Assembly: GCF_000195635.1 (NCBI RefSeq) | Contig: NZ_GL882610.1 | Coordinates: forward strand, 1 to 57,032 | Direction of reading: 5' to 3' | DNA from: Bacteroides fluxus YIT 12057 | GTDB taxonomy: Bacteria; Bacteroidota; Bacteroidia; Bacteroidales; Bacteroidaceae | DNA: 57,032 bases | Shown here: piece by piece, positions 8,680-17,050 of the stretch | Layout: each line of letters starts with the position of its first letter | How positions within the stretch are numbered: position 1 is the first letter of the stretch | The notes under the pieces: generated by a model | Seen by the model: the letters and a program-made list of their open reading frames with translations, nothing else | Told to the model about the DNA's origin: nothing | Database searches by the model: none | Position numbers and translations under genes: made by a program

Positions 8680-10144
8680 TTTTCAACGATGCAACAATAT
8701 TAATACGCATTTGTTTATGCACATAGTATAATGAATAGCAACACGAAGTAATCAACAGCATACTTCCAACTAAATATCTCATCCAATCCGCCTCTATGTC
8801 TCTAGCTTGCTTAGAAAGAAAGGCAAAAGACAAAACTACGAATATCTTAAGAATCACCGACCAATTGAAAGAGATAGAAAATTTCCATTTCATTATGTAA
8901 TTAAAAACCACTAATTGTATAAAACCGGATAAAAAATAGGCTATGCCCAATCCTTTCAATCCACAATATTGATACAACAAAATATAAAAAACTAACACAG
9001 CCAGATTTATCATCAATGATGAAGTTAAAAATAATTTAGAGCGTTGCTTAGCCAACAATATCATACCCATACTGTTGGAACAAATTATCACAATAGTTCC
9101 AAGAATAGCGTAGTCAATATATTGTGACACAACAATGAAATCAGATGAATATAAAAAAGTCAAAAAGAGAGGAGATAGAAATACGAATAAAACGACTAAA
9201 GGTAATGCCAATAACAGCCCTACTTCCGATTGAGAATTTACCGCATCATTCAGTTTTTGATTATCTTTGTTGACCGCTGAGATACGAGGGTAGTATTCTG
9301 TTGACATAGCAGTGATAATGATTCCAAAATAACTACCAATGATAGTTATTCCCGATTGATAGTAGCCCAAGACACCCAAACCTCCATAATTGCTGATATA
9401 ACTTGCCACAATAAAATTAGTAACTTCAAGCATAAACGATAGTAGCATCAATGAGATTCCCATTTTTATCATAGGAAAAGAGCGAACAAAAACCTCTTTT
9501 ATAGACATACAAAGAGAAAAGCATTCCACTTTCTTTACATAAAAACATGATATCACCAGGGTAGCAATAGCCGAGAATACTAAAGAAGGTGCAATCCCTT
9601 GTATCCCCCATAAAAAATAGAAAGGAAGAGCTATGAAAAGACCAACAAACGCTCCTAATATGCTAGCTTTAGCCAAAGAGCGAAGTTGTCTGGTACCAGT
9701 CAAGATAGCTCTCAGTCCATCATTAAAAATAGTAGCAGCTACTGCAACGGATAATAGCACATAAGAAAAAACATAGTCATAATTTCCAAAAGAATAGTTG
9801 CTCAATATTGGCGACAGGACTACCATTAATACAAGTCCCAACCCACACGTAAACCATATAATCCTTTTGACAAATGATATTGTTTCTGAGCAATTCTTAC
9901 TATTTCCACTTCCATAAGCCTCCGAAATATCCCTCACCGCACTTTGATTGATACCCAATCCAGCTCCTGTTTTCACCATATTTATCGAAGTTTGAAACAA
10001 ACTGATGATGCCCAGTCCTTCTGCTCCCAGCAAAAGTGCAACCACCTTGTTAATTCCTACCTTTACAATAATATTAAAAACCTGAACAAAGCCAAACAAA
10101 AAAGTTGTTTTGAGAATATTTTTATATGACACAGAGTCTGCCAT
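8657..10144 (-). CDS. Wzx-type repeat-unit flippase
   Basis: A 495-residue polytopic membrane protein of the polysaccharide-transport (MOP) superfamily, with about twelve to fourteen hydrophobic segments. The N-terminal stretch with KVVALLLGAEGLGIISLFQT is characteristic of Wzx O-unit flippases. It should flip the finished lipid-linked repeat unit across the inner membrane for the EpsG-type polymerase encoded downstream. It begins 1 bp after the end of the DegT-like gene and its 3' end overlaps the acyltransferase start, so it sits firmly in the operon. Only one flippase is present in the cluster, as expected for a Wzx/Wzy-dependent pathway. Confidence 0.93.
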   Translation of the reverse strand: MADSVSYKNILKTTFLFGFVQVFNIIVKVGINKVVALLLGAEGLGIISLFQTSINMVKTGAGLGINQSAVRDISEAYGSGNSKNCSETISFVKRIIWFTCGLGLVLMVVLSPILSNYSFGNYDYVFSYVLLSVAVAATIFNDGLRAILTGTRQLRSLAKASILGAFVGLFIALPFYFLWGIQGIAPSLVFSAIATLVISCFYVKKVECFSLCMSIKEVFVRSFPMIKMGISLMLLSFMLEVTNFIVASYISNYGGLGVLGYYQSGITIIGSYFGIIITAMSTEYYPRISAVNKDNQKLNDAVNSQSEVGLLLALPLVVLFVFLSPLFLTFLYSSDFIVVSQYIDYAILGTIVIICSNSMGMILLAKQRSKLFLTSSLMINLAVLVFYILLYQYCGLKGLGIAYFLSGFIQLVVFNYIMKWKFSISFNWSVILKIFVVLSFAFLSKQARDIEADWMRYLVGSMLLITSCCYSLYYVHKQMRINIVASLKNEIKKHL

Positions 10145-10145
10145 A

Positions 10146-11216
10146 TCAATCTTTTATAAAGTCTTCATCATCAAGCCACCACCCACAAGGTAAAGCTATA
10201 AAACGAGAATAAAAGTTTTCTACTCCGGACAAAGACAACTGTTTACCGAAAACCGAATAACAGTTATTAGGAAGGTGCACCCCTGAAGCATAATATCCCA
10301 TTTCCCTAAAATGGGAAAGGTCTATACGCTTATTATTTGACAACAAACCATATACCCAATAATTAGGTTCCACATCCTCCCTGCCCATTAATTGACATTG
10401 CACATCAAATAATCGTTGTTCCCAATAATGCCCATTTCTAGTTTGACAAATTAACAAATTCACAATATTCTCCATAGCACAACAACCAATATAACTATTA
10501 ATTTCACTCATAGTAGCCCCATAACCTTTCATATAGATGTCGCATGCAGAAGATATCTCTCCTATATCATCACGGAAAATCTGCCGCCTGATACCAAAAT
10601 CTCGCATAAGCAGTGCCTTATTATAAAGTTCCTTATCTTTAAAAACCACAGCACCACCATCTATCGTGTTAGGTAATCTAACTGTCTGAAAAGAATAGAT
10701 AGAGATATCAGTACCCAAATTTCCTGTATAGTTGCCTTTATATTTAGAGCCAAAGGCTTCTACGCAATCATCTATAACCGGAATACCATATTCCCTTCCT
10801 ATCGCATTGATTTCATCCACATAACCTACATAGCCACAAAAATGGTTATGAAAGATCAGCCTTGTTCTGGATGATATTTTCTCTCTCACACTATCGGGCG
10901 ATAGCGTTCCCGTAGTAGGATCTATATCTGCCCAAACTACCTTTAATCCAAAAGTAAGCAGAGGCATATTGGATGCAAGGCAACTCATAGGAGAGGTTAT
11001 AACTTCATCCCCCTGTTGCAAATCCAATGCGGCCAATGCTATTTGTATGGCGGAAGCATAAGAATTCGTAGTCAACAGATAGTTGACACCAAGGAATAAT
11101 GATAACTTCTCCTCAAACAAATGCCCCCACTTCCCATAAGACAAAGCACCGGAATGAAGAATTGCATCCAACTCCGGCAGTTCCTGAGGCATGTAAGGTT
11201 TATAAAGTGGTATCAT
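10146..11216 (-). CDS. DegT/DnrJ/EryC1 aminotransferase homologue with Arg at the PLP-lysine site
   Basis: A 356-residue member of the sugar aminotransferase family. MIPLYKPYMP at the start, IDDCVEAFGSKY (PLP-ring aspartate region) and the final CGWWLDDEDF follow the family pattern. At the internal-aldimine site it reads SFQTVRLPNTIDGG; the second DegT protein of this operon reads SLQAIKHMTTVDGG there. The lysine that binds PLP is therefore arginine, encoded by AGA at 10679-10677, one base from AAA. It may be a non-transaminating homologue, a partner subunit of the intact enzyme, or a recent mutant. The frame is otherwise intact. It starts 3 bp after the ketoacyl synthase gene and ends 1 bp before the flippase. 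Confidence 0.85.
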   Translation of the reverse strand: MIPLYKPYMPQELPELDAILHSGALSYGKWGHLFEEKLSLFLGVNYLLTTNSYASAIQIALAALDLQQGDEVITSPMSCLASNMPLLTFGLKVVWADIDPTTGTLSPDSVREKISSRTRLIFHNHFCGYVGYVDEINAIGREYGIPVIDDCVEAFGSKYKGNYTGNLGTDISIYSFQTVRLPNTIDGGAVVFKDKELYNKALLMRDFGIRRQIFRDDIGEISSACDIYMKGYGATMSEINSYIGCCAMENIVNLLICQTRNGHYWEQRLFDVQCQLMGREDVEPNYWVYGLLSNNKRIDLSHFREMGYYASGVHLPNNCYSVFGKQLSLSGVENFYSRFIALPCGWWLDDEDFIKD

Positions 11217-11219
11217 AAT

Positions 11220-12221
11220 TCAGAACTTTAATACTGTACCCGCCCAACTCAAGCCTACGCCGAAGCCTGTTACCATCACATCCATACCCGGTGTAATCAG
11301 ACCGGAGGACACACAATCTTTCAGTCCTATCAGAACTGTGGAAGACACTGTATTACCCGTACTTTCAAGGTTTATGTAAAAACGGTCCTTAGGCAATCCA
11401 CATACTTTCCGAATCGTATTGAGCATGAATTTGTTGGCTTGGTGGAAAATATAGTAATCCATACTTTCTTTTTCCATCCGATTCTTTGCCAGCACATCAT
11501 TCATTAAAACAGGAACCGCTTCAAGAGTGAAATTGAAGATTCCTCCTCCATTCATATAAAGAAAGTCATCATAGCATGCATGTCCTTCATCATCTAAAGT
11601 GTGCTGACCCGTGGACTGTCTATAACGGGACGCGCCTGTTTTTACAATAAGATTTTCAGCACCGGCACCATCGGTACCCATGGAGAACTCTCCTATTTCA
11701 GCTATACCATCCGTTGAGACCAAACATGCGGCCGCCCCGTCACCAAAAATAGAACGGTTGCTCTTATCCGAAGGATGAAGATATTTATTATAGGTCTCAG
11801 CAGTCAGCAATAACACATTCTGTGCAATGCCACCTGCAATCAACCCTTTTGCAACAGCCAATCCATAGACACAGCCCGAACAACCCAAATTGTAGTCAAA
11901 AGCGCCTATATTGGTACGTAAGCCCAGACGATGCTGCAGGATACAAGAAGTGGAGGGTAGAAAATAATCTGGACTTTGGGTACAAAGAAGTAGGAAATCA
12001 ACGTCTTGAGGATCTATACCATATTCCTCAAAAAGCATACGGGCAGCCTTTTCGGCCATGTCACCCGCTGTCTCGTCAACTGCAGCCAGATGACGGGAAC
12101 TGACACCTACTTTAACAGCAACCTTATCAACGCTCCATTCCGGAAATTCTTGTAACAGTTCCTCATTGGTAACAACCCTTTCAGGCAAATAATAAGAAAT
12201 CGCTTTTATATACGCATTCAT
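11220..12221 (-). CDS. 3-oxoacyl-ACP synthase III family protein (KAS III, FabH-like)
   Basis: A 333-residue thiolase-fold condensing enzyme. The catalytic triad is visible: Cys114 in NLGCSGCVYG, His260 in YIFHQANKF and Asn290 in ESTGNTVSST. KAS III enzymes condense an acyl-CoA with malonyl-ACP. Here it lies with a ketoreductase, an acyl carrier protein and an LpxD-like transferase inside the capsule operon, so it probably starts a short 3-oxoacyl chain for sugar decoration and not membrane lipid. A specialised role is inferred from context; the triad shows only that it is likely active. The stop of this gene lies 3 bp before the DegT-like start. Confidence 0.92.
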   Translation of the reverse strand: MNAYIKAISYYLPERVVTNEELLQEFPEWSVDKVAVKVGVSSRHLAAVDETAGDMAEKAARMLFEEYGIDPQDVDFLLLCTQSPDYFLPSTSCILQHRLGLRTNIGAFDYNLGCSGCVYGLAVAKGLIAGGIAQNVLLLTAETYNKYLHPSDKSNRSIFGDGAAACLVSTDGIAEIGEFSMGTDGAGAENLIVKTGASRYRQSTGQHTLDDEGHACYDDFLYMNGGGIFNFTLEAVPVLMNDVLAKNRMEKESMDYYIFHQANKFMLNTIRKVCGLPKDRFYINLESTGNTVSSTVLIGLKDCVSSGLITPGMDVMVTGFGVGLSWAGTVLKF

Positions 12222-12240
12222 GTATTCAGAATATTAAATG

Positions 12241-12993
12241 TCACTCCCCTCCCCCTGTCAGATCCACACACGTTCCCGTCATCCATGAAGATGCATCCGA
12301 CAACAGATAAATGGCAAGATTCGCCACATCTTCAGGAGTACCATACCGCTTTAGGGGATATTGAAGCTGAGCCTTCTCCAAATCATCCTTTGTCAGCCCT
12401 CCTTTCAGAATCAGGTCGGTCCACACCATGGCCGGGCAAATACAGTTTACCCTGATTTTCCGGGAAGCCAATTCCAAAGACAGACACTTGGCATACGAGA
12501 TGATTGCACCTTTGGATGCACTGTATATGGCATTACCGATACTGGGGGAAGAAGCGGCACGGGAAGCTATATATACCATCGAAGCGGAGTTCTTGACCTT
12601 CTTTGCCCGCAATAGTTCCGCCTGCAACAATACATGGGATTTAAAATTGACGTCCATGACAGAATCCACATCCGATGCCGTTATAAATTTGCAAAGTTGA
12701 CGTTGTCCTATACCAGCACAAAAAACAACACCGTCAAGTGGGGGAAGTGACACTACCAGACGTTGTAGATCACTCTCAACTGTAAGATCCGCCACGGCAA
12801 CATGGTGACCATCACCCCATAGTCTGCCATAGACCTCATTGAGCCGTCCTTCATTACGCCCTGTCAGTATGACATTCGCACCCATTTGGGAACATGCAAA
12901 GGCTATACCTTTACCTATACCGGCGGAAGAACCTGTAATCAGCAGGGTTTTGCCTCTGAGTGCAAACGGATTAAAAGCTGAATCTGGCATCAT
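12241..12993 (-). CDS. SDR-family 3-oxoacyl-ACP reductase-like enzyme
   Basis: A 250-residue short-chain dehydrogenase/reductase. The NAD(P) motif GSSAGIG is at residues 21-27, and the active-site Ser144, Tyr157 and Lys161 are in place (YSASK). The usual NAG motif reads CAG (residues 92-94), a small deviation. With the ketoacyl synthase downstream and the acyl carrier protein upstream it most plausibly reduces a 3-oxoacyl-ACP to 3-hydroxyacyl-ACP. No dehydratase or enoyl reductase lies nearby, so the chain should stop at the hydroxy stage. Its start overlaps the acyl carrier stop by 4 bp. A sugar-reductase role is the main alternative. Confidence 0.88.
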   Translation of the reverse strand: MMPDSAFNPFALRGKTLLITGSSAGIGKGIAFACSQMGANVILTGRNEGRLNEVYGRLWGDGHHVAVADLTVESDLQRLVVSLPPLDGVVFCAGIGQRQLCKFITASDVDSVMDVNFKSHVLLQAELLRAKKVKNSASMVYIASRAASSPSIGNAIYSASKGAIISYAKCLSLELASRKIRVNCICPAMVWTDLILKGGLTKDDLEKAQLQYPLKRYGTPEDVANLAIYLLSDASSWMTGTCVDLTGGGE

Positions 12994-13226
12994 TTGGAAA
13001 ACACCAAGTTAAATAAATCTTCTACGGTCTCACATGCACGTATTTCTTTTCCGGTCACGGTTTTGTCATAAGCAGTCTTTATAAATGCAATGACAGACAT
13101 ACCAACCAACGAACTCCATTCATCAAGCTCTTTAAAGTTTGTAGCCGATGTAATTTCAGATTGTTCTGTATCATCAAACTGCTCGGCAAACCCTGATACA
13201 AATTTCTCAAGTTCCTTATTTTCCAT
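12990..13226 (-). CDS. Acyl carrier protein
   Basis: A 78-residue acidic helical protein of acyl-carrier size. The segment LDEWSSLVGMSVI aligns with the DSL phosphopantetheine site, making Ser39 the likely carrier serine; the usual Asp before it is replaced by Ser. It should hold the growing acyl chain as a thioester for the neighbouring ketoacyl synthase, reductase and LpxD-like transferase. Start and stop overlap both neighbours (1 bp upstream, 4 bp downstream), so the module is translationally coupled. It needs a phosphopantetheinyl transferase encoded elsewhere. It is clearly not the housekeeping AcpP by context. Confidence 0.88.
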   Translation of the reverse strand: MENKELEKFVSGFAEQFDDTEQSEITSATNFKELDEWSSLVGMSVIAFIKTAYDKTVTGKEIRACETVEDLFNLVFSK

Positions 13227-14137
13227 TATTCATCTATATTAGTTGCAGGCACCCCAAACATACGGGCACCGGATTTGACATTTCTCGAAATAAAAGAGCA
13301 AGCGCCTATAAAAGCATTATTATCGACAACAACCCTGTTCATGACAGCTGCATTAGGAGCCACCCAAACATTATCCCTCAGTTCGCAAGAACCAAACAGC
13401 GTACAATTGGCTGCCAAAACACTATTTTTTCCAACCGTGCAGTTATGGGCTATATGAACATGGTTGTCAATCTTCGTGTAATCCCCTATTGAAGTAAAGC
13501 CTTCGAAAAGGCTCTTAGATATGGTACTGTTATCGCCGATTGAGACATTATTGCCAATCTTGACTCTACCTACGTGGGGAATAGACATATTCATTCCCCG
13601 GATGTCCTTTATCAATTGAAAACCTTCACCGCCAATGACACTGCATGCTCCTATTGTTACATTGTTACCAATAATCGTTCCTGATTTGATTACCGAATTG
13701 TTACCGATCAATACATTTTCACCCAGCACCACACCGTCTTCAACAACTGCACCATCCATAACTGTCGCATTCTTGATATCCGTTTTCCATGTGTAATGTG
13801 GATAATGGGAATCTGACAACTTAATCAACAGTGTATAGAAAGTACTTTCCGGAAATTCATCAATAATAAAAGAACGGGATTGCCTTTCAGCATCCGACAG
13901 TTCATCATACATCGAGGCCGTTATTACAAGCGCCTTAACTTTCGGATTGGAAAAAGCCTTTCTTACGTATTTAAGAGAGGTACAATAAGACAAGACACTT
14001 GATGACAGAATTTCGCGATTAGAAAGATTCAAGCCATTAATCATGATATCATCGCCCACAAATGAAAGACCGGAAAGCCCGGTAATCTCGGACAAGCGTA
14101 AGTCAAGCAAGTCATATCCTTGAGTGATCATTACCAA
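13226..14137 (-). CDS. LpxD-like left-handed beta-helix N-acyltransferase
   Basis: A 303-residue protein. About 110 N-terminal residues resemble the nucleotide-sugar-binding region of LpxD/PglD-type enzymes; the rest is hexapeptide repeats (VVLGENVLIGNNSVI and later turns). IPHVGRVKIG and VHIAHN match LpxD landmarks, with His231 at the position of its catalytic histidine. LpxD takes an (R)-3-hydroxyacyl group from acyl carrier protein and puts it on a UDP-sugar amine. Beside a dedicated acyl carrier, ketoacyl synthase and reductase, and right after the aminotransferase gene (7-bp overlap), it most likely N-acylates the 4-amino sugar made upstream. N-acetylation from acetyl-CoA is the alternative. 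Confidence 0.87.
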   Translation of the reverse strand: MVMITQGYDLLDLRLSEITGLSGLSFVGDDIMINGLNLSNREILSSSVLSYCTSLKYVRKAFSNPKVKALVITASMYDELSDAERQSRSFIIDEFPESTFYTLLIKLSDSHYPHYTWKTDIKNATVMDGAVVEDGVVLGENVLIGNNSVIKSGTIIGNNVTIGACSVIGGEGFQLIKDIRGMNMSIPHVGRVKIGNNVSIGDNSTISKSLFEGFTSIGDYTKIDNHVHIAHNCTVGKNSVLAANCTLFGSCELRDNVWVAPNAAVMNRVVVDNNAFIGACSFISRNVKSGARMFGVPATNIDE

Positions 14138-15219
14138 CCCTTTTTTATTACTTCAACTATTCTTTCACGTTCCTCTGCAGAAACCCACCAGCCACATGGA
14201 ATATGTACAAAGCTATCATACCATTTGTCCATATTCGGCAGTTCACGTTGTGACTCCTTAAATATACTATGAGTATCACTACGGTGATGTAAGGGAGACG
14301 CCATTATACCTTCGGACTCCATCATCCTCATGAATTCCTCACGACGTTCCACCCTCATGGTATAAAGCCAATAGGAGGCTTCTGTATTGGGTGAGTAATC
14401 TACCATAGTGACACCATCCACACGCCCCAATACATTGTCATAGAACTTTCCATTATCAATATATTTGCCTACAATCTCGTTTACATAACGCATCTGTACA
14501 AGGCCGATCGTAGCGTTTACATTGTTCATGGAATATTTGTACCCGACCTCCGTTATATCATTTTCCAAACGGGAACGTTTTTTATCAAGTCCAAACCAAC
14601 GTAATCTTCGGGCACGGTTCAGGTCCTCTTCACTTTTCACGCACAAAAAGCCACCGTCAACAGTGGTCATGTGCTTGATGGCTTGTAATGAAAAAATAGT
14701 ATAGGGGGAATTACATCCGACCATTCTACCACCATATTTACTACCTAAAGCATGCGCGGCATCTTCTATTATAGGAATGTTATACTCTTCGGAAATCTGA
14801 TTGAACGCATCCATATCACAAACCATGCCGGCATAATGAACCAAAACTATAGCTTTGGTTCTTTCCGTAATCAGACTACGGACGCTTTCCGGATTTAAAA
14901 GTCCATTATTAGGATTTACATCACCCCAGACCACCTTGCCTCCCACCATAGCTATAGATGTATTGGTCGGTTCGGCAGTCATCGGGGTACTTATAACCTC
15001 ATCACCGGGCTTTATTCCGGCAAGGATAAAAGAAAGGTGGAGTGCATCAGTTCCGGAATGCAATGCCAATAAATAAGGATTGCCAATATAATCTTTAAAC
15101 TTATCTTCAAAATCATATACAGGTTGTCCCTCAGCTATATAGCCACTATACAGTATCTTTTCCAGTTCCGGCATCAAGACATGGCTATCTGGTATATAAG
15201 GTTTTACTAACGGTATCAT
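14131..15219 (-). CDS. DegT/DnrJ/EryC1 sugar aminotransferase
   Basis: A 362-residue PLP-dependent aminotransferase. It opens MIPLVKPYIPDSH, has HSGTDAL (phosphate binding), IEDAAHALGSKYGG (PLP-ring aspartate) and SLQAIKHMTTVDGG with the PLP lysine present. It should convert the 4-keto group left by the upstream 4,6-dehydratase to an amine, giving a UDP-2-acetamido-4-amino-2,4,6-trideoxyhexose. The gene begins 5 bp after the dehydratase stop and overlaps the LpxD-like acyltransferase by 7 bp, which fits a three-step sequence. The stereochemistry of the product cannot be fixed from sequence. Confidence 0.93.
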   Translation of the reverse strand: MIPLVKPYIPDSHVLMPELEKILYSGYIAEGQPVYDFEDKFKDYIGNPYLLALHSGTDALHLSFILAGIKPGDEVISTPMTAEPTNTSIAMVGGKVVWGDVNPNNGLLNPESVRSLITERTKAIVLVHYAGMVCDMDAFNQISEEYNIPIIEDAAHALGSKYGGRMVGCNSPYTIFSLQAIKHMTTVDGGFLCVKSEEDLNRARRLRWFGLDKKRSRLENDITEVGYKYSMNNVNATIGLVQMRYVNEIVGKYIDNGKFYDNVLGRVDGVTMVDYSPNTEASYWLYTMRVERREEFMRMMESEGIMASPLHHRSDTHSIFKESQRELPNMDKWYDSFVHIPCGWWVSAEERERIVEVIKKGW

Positions 15220-15224
15220 TGTTA

Positions 15225-16250
15225 TTATTTGTTGGTGTAATCGGCAAGTTCATCTTTCACATAATCCAGAGTCAGCAGGAGTTCCTTCATTTGTTCCACG
15301 TCCAATCTACGAGTATTATCTGAATTATACTGTTCGCAATCAACCCGATGGCCAAAAATATCCACATACTTTGAATAGTTCAGATCGCGAAGGTCTGCAG
15401 GAACCCGATAAAAGTCTCCAAGGTCAACAGCCTTCGCCATTTCCTCATTGGTACAAAGCGTCTCGTACATTTTTTCACCGTGACGTGCACCAATCACTTG
15501 GATTTCATTATCCGCACGGAAAAGTTCCTTTATGGCCTGAGCCAATACCTCTATAGTGGCAGCAGGAGCTTTCTGTACAAACAGGTCACCAGGTTCAGCA
15601 TGCTCGAAAGCAAACAGGACCAAGTCAACGGCATCGTCAAGAGACATCATAAAACGAGTCATCTCAGGCACCGTAACAGTCATGGGAAGACCGGCTTTAA
15701 TCTGATGAATGAACAACGGAATGATAGATCCTCTGGAACACATCACATTGCCGTAACGGGTAGCACAGATCACAGTTCCGTTATCACGGGCCCTCGGATC
15801 ACGGGCTTTAGAAATGGCAAGCTTCTCCATCAACGCCTTTGTCATACCCATCGTATTTATAGGATAAGCAGCCTTGTCCGTACTCAATACCACAACACGT
15901 TTCGCTTGGTTCCTGACAGCCGCTTCCAACACATTCTCAGAACCCACAATATTAGTACGGACTGCCTGCATGGGATAAAACTCGCAGGAAGGGACTTGCT
16001 TCAAGGCGGCCGCACTAAATACATAGTCCACTCCACGCATCGCGTTATTTATACTTTCAAAGTCACGGACGTCACCTATTATAAAATTCACTTTACTGTT
16101 TTGAAGCCGATGACGCATATCATCCTGTTTCTTTTCATCACGACTGAATATCCGGATTTCTTTCAAATCAGAATCCAAAAAACGATTGAGAACGGCATTA
16201 CCGAAAGAGCCTGTGCCTCCAGTAATCAATAAAACTTTGTCTTTGAACAT
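15225..16250 (-). CDS. UDP-N-acetylglucosamine 4,6-dehydratase (CapE/FnlA/PseB type)
   Basis: A 341-residue extended SDR enzyme. GGTGSFGNAVL is the NAD site; FSRDEKKQDDMRHRL, AALKQVPSCEFYP and STDKAAYPINTMGMTKALMEK are strongly characteristic of the CapE/FnlA/WbjB group, where the usual catalytic Tyr of YxxxK is Met. These enzymes remove water from UDP-GlcNAc, giving a 4-keto-6-deoxy intermediate, often with C5 inversion. The C-terminal SDNTRRLDVEQMK tail also favours CapE/FnlA over PseB. It is the first biosynthetic gene after upxY, 260 bp downstream of it, and feeds the aminotransferase encoded next. Confidence 0.93.
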   Translation of the reverse strand: MFKDKVLLITGGTGSFGNAVLNRFLDSDLKEIRIFSRDEKKQDDMRHRLQNSKVNFIIGDVRDFESINNAMRGVDYVFSAAALKQVPSCEFYPMQAVRTNIVGSENVLEAAVRNQAKRVVVLSTDKAAYPINTMGMTKALMEKLAISKARDPRARDNGTVICATRYGNVMCSRGSIIPLFIHQIKAGLPMTVTVPEMTRFMMSLDDAVDLVLFAFEHAEPGDLFVQKAPAATIEVLAQAIKELFRADNEIQVIGARHGEKMYETLCTNEEMAKAVDLGDFYRVPADLRDLNYSKYVDIFGHRVDCEQYNSDNTRRLDVEQMKELLLTLDYVKDELADYTNK

Positions 16251-16510
16251 TTTATCTATTATTATAACTTTCCTGCCACAAACTCTCTAAGCTCTATCCC
16301 AATAAAGCATTTGACCACAAATGCCCATATCAGATACTCTGTATCTGATACATAAAATTACACAATAAACAGCACTTTGGATTTTATATTCCATTTACTT
16401 TCATTAGGGTAAACATAAGACTCCATTATCAGCAGTTACCACACTACTTATATACCCACGAACTATAAAATCAATTGAATAGAAACTTTATCAAATATTA
16501 GAATGCATCA
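16251..16510 (-). promoter_or_regulatory. upxY-dehydratase spacer with perfect 10-bp inverted repeat
   Basis: A 260-bp AT-rich spacer separates upxY from the first biosynthetic gene. It contains a perfect inverted repeat: TATCAGATAC at 16328-16337 and GTATCTGATA at 16341-16350, with a 3-base centre. In minus-strand RNA this is a strong hairpin, but no U-tract follows, so it is not a simple intrinsic terminator. As UpxY proteins are NusG-like antiterminators, it could be a pause or regulatory site, or a dyad for a DNA-binding protein. No UpxZ-type gene is present here. Function is inferred. Confidence 0.5.
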
Positions 16511-17050
16511 TCATCCTTCCACCGCCTCCACCAGCGACGGATGAATAAAAGTAGTAGCAACCGCCATCACCCCCTCTATGCTCACCACCACCCGGCGATC
16601 ATGACGGATACGGACAAATTCCCCGATAACACCTTTGAAGATGCCATCCGTAATACGCACCTTCTGCCCTTTCACTAAGGCAAGTTCCATAGGCTCCAGA
16701 TAAAGCACAGCCTCGTCGTAATTGCCGGAGACAAGAATAAAACTACGCATCTGCTCATCAGGGATAACAATGGGCTGGCGGGTTTCACGATCCATGATAT
16801 AGCGTATAGGAACCTTGGCACCAAACAATTCCTTTATTTCATCCATTTTTTTACGGGTACAATGAATGAAAACGAGATTGTGGATAGCGGGAACAAGTTT
16901 GCGCATCCGCTTGCCATTCCTGGAAACGTACTCATAACGCATAGGGATGAAACTCTCTATCTTTTCCTCATCTAACATGGCTTTTAATACCAATTCACGG
17001 CCATAAGTGACACGGACGGCAAACCAATTATATAAAGTATTCATTGTCAA
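16511..17050 (-). CDS. upxY: UpxY-family transcription antiterminator (NusG-like)
   Basis: A 179-residue NusG/RfaH-like protein. The N-terminal NGN domain starts LYNWFAVRVTYGRELVLK, IHNLVFIHCTRKKMDE lies in the middle, and a C-terminal KOW region follows (about 125-160, LVKGQKVRITDGIFKGVIGEF). In Bacteroides, UpxY proteins are encoded first in capsule operons and prevent premature termination in their own operon's leader. The position here, right after the promoter and leader, agrees. Bacteroides fragilis operons usually carry a upxZ gene next, encoding an inhibitor of other UpxY proteins; none is seen here. Met3 (17044) is an alternative start. Confidence 0.93.
   Translation of the reverse strand: MTMNTLYNWFAVRVTYGRELVLKAMLDEEKIESFIPMRYEYVSRNGKRMRKLVPAIHNLVFIHCTRKKMDEIKELFGAKVPIRYIMDRETRQPIVIPDEQMRSFILVSGNYDEAVLYLEPMELALVKGQKVRITDGIFKGVIGEFVRIRHDRRVVVSIEGVMAVATTFIHPSLVEAVEG

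Noticed and set aside
15480..16232. 250-codon plus-strand open frame opposite the 4,6-dehydratase gene
   Set aside because: It is the antisense shadow of a strongly conserved enzyme gene, with no domain, promoter or sensible composition.
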